Shown here piece by piece: positions 1-6,189 of a stretch of DNA of 9,013 bases. The notes under the pieces are model-generated. The model saw only the letters and a list, made by a program, of their open reading frames with translations, made no database searches and was not told where the DNA came from. Numbering within the stretch: the first letter of the stretch is position 1; every line of letters starts with the position of its first letter. A program made the position numbers and the translations under genes. Origin of the DNA: an uncultured Anaeromassilibacillus sp. (GTDB lineage: Bacteria > Bacillota > Clostridia > Oscillospirales > Acutalibacteraceae); NCBI GenBank assembly GCA_945988865.1, contig CAMFTQ010000019.1, positions 1 to 9,013 on the forward strand. Reading direction: 5' to 3'.

Positions 1-449
1 GAAGCACAGACCTCATTATCCTTGAGGACGAGATGAGAGAGGCAAGCGACAACCTCATCGTTATGACAGATGACGGCTCAAACGGCAACAAGGGCTTTGT
101 TACAAACGCTCTTGAACAGAATATCAAAAACGGCGCAGGCTATGACCTCGTTATTGCAATAGGTCCTATCCCGATGATGAGAGCTGTAAGCAATCTGACA
201 AAGGAATACGGTATCAAAACTATCGTTAGTATGAACCCGATTATGATTGACGGTACAGGAATGTGCGGCGGCTGCCGACTGACTGTAGGCGGAAAAACAA
301 AATTTGCCTGTGTTGACGGTCCTGACTTTGACGGTCACGAGGTTGATTTTGACGAAGCTATGAAGCGTCTTTCTACATACAAAAAACTTGAAAGAGAATC
401 AGCAGAAAAGCATGACTGCAGATTGTTAAGAGGTGCCGAAAATGCCTAA
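1..449 (+). CDS. NfnA-like ferredoxin-NADP+ reductase alpha subunit (partial, 3' end)
   Basis: This is the C-terminal part (about 148 codons, reading from base 3) of a protein of the sulfide dehydrogenase / NfnA / PyrK-like family, whose members are usually about 280 residues; the start lies outside the window. It carries the NAD-binding half (DDGSNGNKGFVT, then the VIAIGPIPMM segment) and a [2Fe-2S] module. The module shows Asp (249-251), Cys (264-266), Cys (273-275) and Cys (309-311), that is D-x4-C-x2-C-x11-C. PyrK has Cys in the first position; Asp there is the hallmark known from NfnA. The known role is to pass electrons between NAD(H) and the partner NfnB/GltA-type subunit in the cytoplasm. 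Its stop overlaps the start of the partner gene by 8 bases, implying coupled translation. Family assignment is firm; calling it NfnA rather than a general SudB-like protein is inference. Confidence 0.88.
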   Translation, partial: STDLIILEDEMREASDNLIVMTDDGSNGNKGFVTNALEQNIKNGAGYDLVIAIGPIPMMRAVSNLTKEYGIKTIVSMNPIMIDGTGMCGGCRLTVGGKTKFACVDGPDFDGHEVDFDEAMKRLSTYKKLERESAEKHDCRLLRGAENA

Positions 450-1830
450 TATGGAAATGAAAAAAACAGCAATGCCCGAGCAGGACCCTAATGTAAGAAA
501 TAAAAACTTCAAAGAGGTATCACTCGGATATACAGAAGAAATGGCTATCTTTGAGGCACAGCGTTGCCTTAACTGCAAGACAAGACCTTGTGTAAACGGT
601 TGTCCCGTAAACGTTCCAATCCCTGACTTTATTTCACACGTTGCAAAGGGCGAATTTGAAGCAGCTTATCAGGTGCTTACAACTGCAAATGCTCTTCCTG
701 CTGTATGCGGTCGTGTATGTCCTCAGGAAACACAGTGCGAGAGCAAATGTGTAAGAGGTATCAAGGGCGAGAGCGTTGGTATCGGCAGACTTGAAAGATT
801 TGTAGCTGACTATCATATGAACAACGTTAAGGCTGTTGCAAATAAGCCTGAGTCTAACGGTCACAAGGTAGCAGTAGTAGGCGCTGGTCCTTCAGGCTTA
901 ACCTGTGCCGGCGACCTTGCAAAGAAGGGCTATGAGGTTACAATTTACGAAGCATTCCACACAGCCGGTGGCGTTTTGATGTACGGTATCCCTGAGTTCC
1001 GTCTGCCAAAGGCAATAGTTCAGAAAGAAATCGAAGGACTCAAGGCTCTTGGCGTTGACATTCAGACAAATATGGTAATCGGCAAGGTTCTGTCAATTGA
1101 CGAGCTTTTTGAAATGGGTTACGAGGCTGTATTTGTAGGCACAGGCGCAGGTCTTCCTAACTTTATGGGACTTGAGGGCGAGGGCCTTATCGGCGTATAT
1201 TCGGCAAACGAGTTCTTAACAAGAATTAACCTTTTAAAGGCTTATCTTGACGAGTACGATACCTGCATAGTAAAGCCAAAGAACGTAGCTGTTATCGGTG
1301 GCGGTAACGTAGCTATGGACGCTGCAAGAAGTGCTAAGCGTTTAGGCGCAGAGAACGTTTATATCATCTACAGACGCTCAGAGGAAGAAATGCCTGCAAG
1401 AAAAGAAGAAATCCACCACGCTAAGGAAGAGGGCATCGACTTCAGACTTCTCAACAACCCTGTCAAGATTATCGGCGATGACGAGGGCAAGGTTTCTAAG
1501 ATTGAATGTGTAGAGATGGAGCTTGGCGAGCCTGACGCATCAGGAAGACGCAGACCGATTACTAAGGAAGGCTCTAACTTCACACTTGACGTTGACTGCG
1601 TAATTATCGCAATCGGTAACTCACCGAACCCGCTTATCAGAACAACTACACCGGGTATTGAAGCTAACAAGAAGGGCTGCCTTGTTGTAGATGAGTCAAC
1701 AATGCAGACAACTCGTGAGGGTGTTTATGCAGGCGGTGACGCTGTAACAGGCGCCGCTACTGTAATTCTTGCTATGGGTGCCGGCAGACAGGCTTCAAAA
1801 TCTATTGACGAATTTATTCAGAACAAGTAA
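442..1830 (+). CDS. gltA: GltA/NfnB-type NADPH-dependent flavoprotein (glutamate synthase small-subunit family)
   Basis: The product (462 residues) has the usual length and order of the homotetrameric GltA / NfnB family. An N-terminal iron-sulfur domain holds Cys42, 45, 50, 54, 89, 93, 99 and 103. An FAD-binding fold has GAGPSG from Gly147, an NADPH-binding fold has GGGNVA from Gly286, and a terminal FAD contact is YAGGD with Asp433. The family oxidises NADPH and moves electrons through flavin and clusters, either to a glutamate synthase large subunit or, in NfnAB, to ferredoxin. No large subunit is nearby and an NfnA-like gene overlaps it, so an NfnAB complex is the better reading. ATG at 442 is chosen over in-frame GTG at 433 because AGAGG (429-433) is the ribosome site, 8 bases before this ATG, and the GTG overlaps it. 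Databases may label it glutamate synthase or NfnB. Confidence 0.93.
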   Translation: MPNMEMKKTAMPEQDPNVRNKNFKEVSLGYTEEMAIFEAQRCLNCKTRPCVNGCPVNVPIPDFISHVAKGEFEAAYQVLTTANALPAVCGRVCPQETQCESKCVRGIKGESVGIGRLERFVADYHMNNVKAVANKPESNGHKVAVVGAGPSGLTCAGDLAKKGYEVTIYEAFHTAGGVLMYGIPEFRLPKAIVQKEIEGLKALGVDIQTNMVIGKVLSIDELFEMGYEAVFVGTGAGLPNFMGLEGEGLIGVYSANEFLTRINLLKAYLDEYDTCIVKPKNVAVIGGGNVAMDAARSAKRLGAENVYIIYRRSEEEMPARKEEIHHAKEEGIDFRLLNNPVKIIGDDEGKVSKIECVEMELGEPDASGRRRPITKEGSNFTLDVDCVIIAIGNSPNPLIRTTTPGIEANKKGCLVVDESTMQTTREGVYAGGDAVTGAATVILAMGAGRQASKSIDEFIQNK

Positions 1831-1833
1831 AAT
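1805..1833 (+). promoter_or_regulatory. Candidate sigma-A promoter inside the end of gltA
   Basis: TTGACG (1805-1810) and TAAAAT (1828-1833) are separated by exactly 17 bases, each one mismatch from the sigma-A consensus. It overlaps the last codons and stop of the GltA-like gene and points at the MATE gene. If used, transcription would begin near 1840 and pass through the terminator hairpin at 1853-1884 before reaching the MATE start. It is otherwise hard to find room for a MATE promoter, since only 13 bases separate the terminator from the ATG. It could be a chance match inside coding sequence. Confidence 0.3.
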
Positions 1834-1852
1834 ATAAAAGCAATTTGCCAAT

Positions 1853-1884
1853 AATATGGGCGGACTTGTTCCGCCCATATTTTT
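1853..1884 (+). terminator. Rho-independent terminator after gltA
   Basis: A perfect 12-bp stem (1853-1864 with 1870-1881), GC-rich towards the loop (GGGCGGA against TCCGCCC), closes a 5-base loop (CTTGT) and runs into five T residues (1880-1884). It starts 22 bases after the GltA-like stop codon and should end the nfnA-gltA transcript. The A-rich 5' arm makes it partly bidirectional in form, but the T tract marks the + strand direction. Confidence 0.9.
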
Positions 1885-1897
1885 GCAAGGCTAAAGG

Positions 1898-3274
1898 ATG
1901 TATAGGAAAGGGGAATACGCTTTGAGTAATGCAATTACGGAAAATAAAATGGGTTACGCTCCTATGCTTAAGCTGATAATTTCAATGTCGCTGCCGTCAA
2001 TGTTTTCTATGATTATTCAGGCACTTTACAATGTTGTTGACAGTATCTTTGTCGCACAGTTTGACCAAAGAGCATTGACAGCCGTTTCAATAGCACTACC
2101 GCTTCAGATGCTTTTAGTTGCGGTTGCTGTCGGTTCAAGCATAGGAATGAACTCGCTGATGTCAAGAAAATTAGGCGAGGGTAAAACGAGTGAAGCAAGC
2201 TGTGCCGCCGTTCACGGCATATTGCTTTCGGTACTAAGCTCACTTGTATTTTTGGTTATCGGCATATTTGCAACAAGGCCGTTTTTCACCGCTTACACAA
2301 GCGACCCTGTAATTATTGAATACGGAGTGCAGTACACAAGCATCTGTTTAATCTTTTGCTTTGGTGCTTTTGTTGAGATTACCATTGAAAAGGCACTTCA
2401 GGCAACAGGCGATATGATTTTCCCGATGCTTATACAGCTGTCGGGAGCTGTTGTGAATATAATTTTCGATCCGCTTCTGATTTTCGGAATAGGACCCTTT
2501 CCGCAGATGGGAGCAGCCGGTGCCGCTGTTGCAACGGTTTCGGGTCAGATTGTCGCTATGCTCTTTGCAATTACAGTCCTGATTGTCAGAAAGAATAAAA
2601 TCAAGGTAACCTTTAAAGGCTTTAGACCAAGCCTTAGTATGATAAAAAGCATTTATGCAGTAGGCCTTCCGTCTATAATAATGCAGTCGATTTCATCGGT
2701 TCTGATAGTTGCTTTAAACTCTATCCTTATCGGCTTTTCAAGTGACGCTGTCAATGTTTTCGGAATTTACTTTAAACTGCAGAACTTTATCTTTATGCCT
2801 GTTTTCGGCTTGACTCACGGCGTAATGCCTATTATGGGTTTTAACTACGGAGCAAGAAAAAAGTCAAGGCTTCTGTCTGCGCTTAAATACGGTATTATGA
2901 TTGCCGCAATTATTATGGCTTTAGGCACACTTTTGTTATGGCTTTGTCCGCAGTGGCTGCTGCTTATGTTCAACGCAACGCAGAATATGCTCGATATAGG
3001 CGTAATTGCACTAAGAATAATCAGCCTTCACTTCGTTTTTGCGGCGGCAGGAATAATGCTTTCAACGTTCTTTCAGGCACTCGGCAAGGGTGTAAAAAGC
3101 CTTATAATGTCTGTTATGCGACAGATTGTTGTTATTCTTCCTGTAGCGTATGTTATGTCGTTTGTCGGACTTGAATATATATGGTATTCTTTTTTAATTG
3201 CAGAGCTTGTTTCGCTATCGCTTGGAATATTCTTTTTTATCAGAATGTATAAAACTGAGCTTAAAGCTCTTTAA
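1898..3274 (+). CDS. MATE-family multidrug/sodium-type efflux transporter
   Basis: The product (458 residues from this start) is a polytopic membrane protein of typical MATE length, with about 12 hydrophobic helices. The opening segment SMSLPSMFSMIIQALYNVVD is characteristic of clostridial MATE proteins, and the FKLQNFIFMPVFGLTHG region beginning the second six-helix half and the later GIMLSTFFQALGKG stretch also fit. MATE proteins export cationic compounds using Na+ or H+ gradients; the substrate cannot be read from sequence. Start choice is uncertain: ATG 1898 has AAGG (1887-1890) seven bases upstream, whereas an in-frame TTG at 1922 follows the purine-rich run 1904-1915 and would give an N-terminus (MSNAITENKMG) closer to usual MATE starts. 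It lies alone between a terminator and the next unit; no terminator follows, so read-through into the SpoIVFA-like gene is possible. Confidence 0.93.
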   Translation: MYRKGEYALSNAITENKMGYAPMLKLIISMSLPSMFSMIIQALYNVVDSIFVAQFDQRALTAVSIALPLQMLLVAVAVGSSIGMNSLMSRKLGEGKTSEASCAAVHGILLSVLSSLVFLVIGIFATRPFFTAYTSDPVIIEYGVQYTSICLIFCFGAFVEITIEKALQATGDMIFPMLIQLSGAVVNIIFDPLLIFGIGPFPQMGAAGAAVATVSGQIVAMLFAITVLIVRKNKIKVTFKGFRPSLSMIKSIYAVGLPSIIMQSISSVLIVALNSILIGFSSDAVNVFGIYFKLQNFIFMPVFGLTHGVMPIMGFNYGARKKSRLLSALKYGIMIAAIIMALGTLLLWLCPQWLLLMFNATQNMLDIGVIALRIISLHFVFAAAGIMLSTFFQALGKGVKSLIMSVMRQIVVILPVAYVMSFVGLEYIWYSFLIAELVSLSLGIFFFIRMYKTELKAL

Positions 3275-3285
3275 AATATCGCTTT

Positions 3286-3313
3286 ACAGGTTGTCAACTT
3301 TTGCTCATACGCT
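3286..3313 (+). promoter_or_regulatory. Weak candidate sigma-E-type sporulation promoter
   Basis: CATACGCT (3306-3313) matches seven of eight positions of the Bacillus sigma-E -10 consensus (CATACAHT). The segment ACAGGTT (3286-3292), 13 bases upstream, matches the -35 consensus (KMATATT) in only four of seven positions. A start near 3320 would leave a short leader holding the GAGG ribosome site at 3328-3331. The match is suggestive because the spoIVF operon of Bacillus subtilis is sigma-E controlled, but the -35 is poor and the region is AT-rich. Sigma-A-like boxes here (TTTACA 3283-3288, TTGTCA 3291-3296) lack a good -10 partner. Confidence 0.22.
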
Positions 3314-3339
3314 TCATATATATTTTTGAGGTGAAACGT

Positions 3340-3717
3340 ATGAATGAAAAAGAAGTTCGATTTGATAAAATAGAATATGATGAAAACTGGCAGACAGTAA
3401 GCAGTCAGACGTATGCACAGCCGTATTGCGAAGAATCGCAAGAGGAGCAGTTACATAACGAAGAGGCTATAAAGGGCGAAATAAAAGCAAAGAAAGAAAA
3501 ATCACCTAAACAGCTTGTAATTATTATACAGCTTATTTTATGTATCTTGATTTTTTCTGCTTTTTACATTCTTAAGCAGACAGGCAGTGATTTTTACAGC
3601 GAGATTTCAAGGTGGTACGGCGAAAGCCTTAACAATTCTCTTATATCAACAACTGTCTTTTCCGACTTTGATATAAATAATATCGGTGTAATTTTTGCAA
3701 CAGATGATGAAAATTAA
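3340..3717 (+). CDS. Small single-pass membrane protein, positional SpoIVFA-like partner of the M50 protease
   Basis: The product has 125 residues from ATG 3340, which has GAGG (3328-3331) eight bases upstream; longer in-frame starts such as TTG 3301 lack such a site. It has a charged N-terminal part (1-57, acidic 31-47, then basic KAKKEK), one hydrophobic helix at about 58-78, and a 47-residue tail, predicted N-inside by the positive-inside rule. No catalytic motif is visible and I do not recognise a family from sequence alone. Its place directly before an M50 protease, overlapping it by 14 bases, matches spoIVFA before spoIVFB, and SpoIVFA has the same one-helix topology. SpoIVFA of Bacillus subtilis is about twice as long and ends in a LytM-like domain, absent here. 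SpoIVFA-like identity is inference; a real coding gene is likely given its ribosome site and coupling. Confidence 0.72.
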   Translation: MNEKEVRFDKIEYDENWQTVSSQTYAQPYCEESQEEQLHNEEAIKGEIKAKKEKSPKQLVIIIQLILCILIFSAFYILKQTGSDFYSEISRWYGESLNNSLISTTVFSDFDINNIGVIFATDDEN

Positions 3718-4318
3718 GCTGTTTAATACAACGCTTTCATTTTCCTACGCAGTAATTGCTGTTATGACGTGTGTTTTGCTCTTTGATAAAAACGGCGGAA
3801 TAATCCTCTGCTTTTTATCGTCACTTATTCACGAAGCAGGACACATAACGGCTATGCTTATGCTGAAATCACCGCCAGAAAAAATCAAGCTTTGTATGTT
3901 CGGTATAGAAATCTGCGACTGTAAACGATCAACAAGAAATAAAAAACACGATCTGATAATCACACTTGCAGGCGTTACCGTAAATTTTCTTGTAGCCTTG
4001 CTTGTCTTTTTGATAAATCTGTTTGCAAAATCAAAAATTCTCTTTGATTTTTTTGCAATAAATCTGACAATAGGCTTGTTTAACCTGATGCCTGTAGCAA
4101 CTCTTGACGGAGGTCAGGCACTGTTTATAATTCTTACAAATAAAATAAAACACGAAAAAGCTTCACATATTATAGATGCTTTAACCTTTATTTTGATTTT
4201 CCCGACAGCCGTTTTAGGCTTTGTCGTATTATTAAGGTCAAAATATAATTTTTCACTGCTTTTGATAAGTCTTTATCTTATATTTGCACTTGTTTTTAAA
4301 AAGAGTAAATTTTTATAA
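3704..4318 (+). CDS. SpoIVFB-like M50 family intramembrane metalloprotease (site-2 protease)
   Basis: The product (204 residues) is largely hydrophobic with about six membrane segments. It has the zinc motif HEAGH at residues 43-47 in the second helix, and NLMPVATLDGG at 127-137, whose Asp135 should be the third zinc ligand. Numbered from ATG 3704, the HExxH falls exactly where it does in Bacillus subtilis SpoIVFB (43-47; Asp137 there), supporting this start; ATG 3707 and TTG 3695 are alternatives. SpoIVFB cleaves pro-sigma-K in the outer forespore membrane during sporulation. The protein ends at about 204 residues, so the C-terminal CBS domain of Bacillus SpoIVFB (about 288 residues) is missing. 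It overlaps the upstream small membrane gene by 14 bases with no strong ribosome site, suggesting coupled translation. M50 membership is secure; a role in sporulation is inferred from position and motif spacing. Confidence 0.88.
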   Translation: MMKIKLFNTTLSFSYAVIAVMTCVLLFDKNGGIILCFLSSLIHEAGHITAMLMLKSPPEKIKLCMFGIEICDCKRSTRNKKHDLIITLAGVTVNFLVALLVFLINLFAKSKILFDFFAINLTIGLFNLMPVATLDGGQALFIILTNKIKHEKASHIIDALTFILIFPTAVLGFVVLLRSKYNFSLLLISLYLIFALVFKKSKFL

Positions 4319-4332
4319 ATTTCGGAGGAAGT

Positions 4333-6189
4333 ATGGTTACTAAGGAAGTAGAAAAGCTGTTGCTAAAAGTTCAGAAGCCCGGCAGATACACAGGCGGCGA
4401 GCTGAATCAGGTTGTAAAGGATAAAGAAAAGGTAGATGTTCGCTTCGCCTTTTGTTTTCCCGATACCTACGAGGTGGGTATGTCGCACCTGGGGATGAAA
4501 ATACTTTACAGTCAGTTCAACAGCGTTGAGCATATCTGGTGCGAGCGTGTTTTCGCACCTTGGCTTGATATGGAGGAGCTGATGATTAAAAACAACATTC
4601 CTCTTTACGCTCTTGAAAGCGGAGATCCGATCTCTGATTTTGATTTCATCGGCTTTACTCTGCAATATGAGCTTAGCTTTACAAATGTGCTTAATATGCT
4701 AAAGCTCGGCAATATCCCGATATATTCAAAGGACAGAACAGAGCTAAAGCAAATAGTAGTAGCCGGAGGTCCCTGTGCCTGCAACGGCGAGCCTATCGCA
4801 GATTTTATAGACCTTTTCTTTATCGGCGAGGGCGAGGAGGTTGACCTTGAGGTAATAGAGCTTTTCAGAAAATGTCGCAGTGAAAACAAGTCAAAGCAAG
4901 AATTTTTACAGCTTGCCGCACAGATAAAGGGCGTGTATGTGCCGAGCCTTTATGATGTCGAGTATAATGAGGACGGCACAATAAAAGCCGTAACACCTAA
5001 AAACGGCGCTCCGGCAAAAATCGAAAAGCGACTTATTATGGATATGGATAACGTGTATTATCCCGATAATTTTGTCGTTCCTATGGTAGAAATCGTCCAC
5101 GACAGAGCAGTTCAGGAGATTTTCAGAGGCTGTATAAGAGGCTGTCGTTTTTGTCAGGCAGGCTTTATCTACCGCCCTGTCAGAGAAAAATCAATAGACG
5201 CTATCGACAGGCAGTGCAGAGCGTTGTGTGAAAACACAGGATATGACGAGGTATCCTTATCGTCACTTAGCTCAAGCGACTACTCAAAGGCGGTAGAGCT
5301 TCTATCAAGGCTGAACGAGTGGTCAAACGATGAAAAGGTGAGTATTTCTTTGCCGTCCTTGCGAGTTGACGGCTTTACAGACGATATTATGTCAAAAATC
5401 AAAACCGTTAGAAAAAGCGGACTGACCTTTGCGCCCGAAGCCGGAAGTCAGCGACTGCGTGACGTTATAAACAAAAACGTAAAAGAGGACGAGCTTTTAA
5501 ACACCTGTCACGTTGCCTTTAACGGTGGCTGGAATAAGGTAAAGCTTTACTTTATGATAGGCTTGCCGACAGAAACTATGGATGACGTTGTAGCTATTCC
5601 AAAGCTCGGAATGTCGGTTGTAGGCGAATACCACAAATGCGAAAACCGCCCGAAAAACAAGGGCGTGACAGTAACTGTTTCAACATCATCATTTGTGCCA
5701 AAGCCGTTCACACCGTTTCAGTGGGAACCACAGGACACAAAAGCACAGCTTATTGAAAAGCAAAACAAAATCAAAGAAACTATCAATACTAGAAAAATCA
5801 CATACAATTATCACGATGCCGACACAAGCTTTCTTGAAGCAGTTTTTGCCAGAGGCGACAGAAGGCTGTGCAAGGCTATGGCGAAAGCATCTGAAAAAGG
5901 CTTTCACTTTGACGGCTGGAGCGATTGCTTCAGCTTAGAAAAGTGGATGGATATATTTAAGGAATGTGGCATAGACCCAACGTTTTACGCAAACCGCCGC
6001 AGAGAGTTTGACGAAATTCTGCCGTGGGATCATATCGACTACGGTGTTTCAAAGGAATTTTTAATTAAAGAGTGTAAAAAGGCATACGCAAACGCAACAA
6101 CAGAGCATTGTCGCCAAAAGTGCAACAACTGCGGTGCTGCAAAATACAAGGGAGGTGTCTGCTTTGAAAAACGTCAGAGTATGGTTTAA
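4333..6189 (+). CDS. TIGR03960-like B12-binding-domain radical SAM protein
   Basis: The product (618 residues) begins at ATG 4333 with GGAGG at 4324-4328, a short four-base spacing. Residues 1 to about 190 form a cobalamin-binding-type domain (DTYEVGMSHLG at 44-54; the glycine pair Gly145-Gly146 in VAGGPC; GEGEE later). The radical SAM core follows, with C267-x3-C271-x2-C274, which binds the [4Fe-4S] cluster that cleaves S-adenosylmethionine, then LRVD and FAPEAGSQRLR as in many radical SAM enzymes. The C-terminus carries C593, C597, C600 and C610. The matching family (TIGR03960) has, to my knowledge, no assigned reaction; it is found beside or fused to TIGR03936 proteins, and that partner follows here with a 26-base overlap. 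The cobalamin motif has Tyr46 in place of the usual axial His. Family call is confident; substrate unknown. Confidence 0.92.
   Translation: MVTKEVEKLLLKVQKPGRYTGGELNQVVKDKEKVDVRFAFCFPDTYEVGMSHLGMKILYSQFNSVEHIWCERVFAPWLDMEELMIKNNIPLYALESGDPISDFDFIGFTLQYELSFTNVLNMLKLGNIPIYSKDRTELKQIVVAGGPCACNGEPIADFIDLFFIGEGEEVDLEVIELFRKCRSENKSKQEFLQLAAQIKGVYVPSLYDVEYNEDGTIKAVTPKNGAPAKIEKRLIMDMDNVYYPDNFVVPMVEIVHDRAVQEIFRGCIRGCRFCQAGFIYRPVREKSIDAIDRQCRALCENTGYDEVSLSSLSSSDYSKAVELLSRLNEWSNDEKVSISLPSLRVDGFTDDIMSKIKTVRKSGLTFAPEAGSQRLRDVINKNVKEDELLNTCHVAFNGGWNKVKLYFMIGLPTETMDDVVAIPKLGMSVVGEYHKCENRPKNKGVTVTVSTSSFVPKPFTPFQWEPQDTKAQLIEKQNKIKETINTRKITYNYHDADTSFLEAVFARGDRRLCKAMAKASEKGFHFDGWSDCFSLEKWMDIFKECGIDPTFYANRRREFDEILPWDHIDYGVSKEFLIKECKKAYANATTEHCRQKCNNCGAAKYKGGVCFEKRQSMV
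6151..6155 (+). promoter_or_regulatory. Ribosome binding site deciding a TTG start
   Basis: GGAGG (within AAGGGAGGTG, 6148-6157) lies inside the last codons of the radical SAM gene and eight bases before TTG 6164. It is the strongest ribosome site in the area and the reason for choosing TTG over the in-frame GTG 6134 as the start of the DUF2344 gene. Confidence 0.8.

Noticed and set aside
78..338. Reverse-strand open frame of 86 codons within the NfnA-like gene
   Set aside because: No recognisable motif or ribosome site; it is the antisense of a clear conserved coding frame. The same holds for the other reverse-strand frames in gltA, the radical SAM gene, murD and the DUF2344 gene.
433..441. 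GTG 433 as start of the GltA-like gene
   Set aside because: The GTG overlaps the AGAGG ribosome site (429-433); ATG 442 has correct spacing.
2938..3174. Second + strand open frame inside the MATE gene
   Set aside because: Lies wholly inside the MATE coding frame in another phase, is Cys/Tyr/Asn-rich nonsense and has no domain.
3254..3276. Possible terminator after the MATE gene (TTAAAGCTCTTTAA region)
   Set aside because: The near-palindrome is imperfect, AT-rich and lacks a following T tract, so it does not qualify as an intrinsic terminator.
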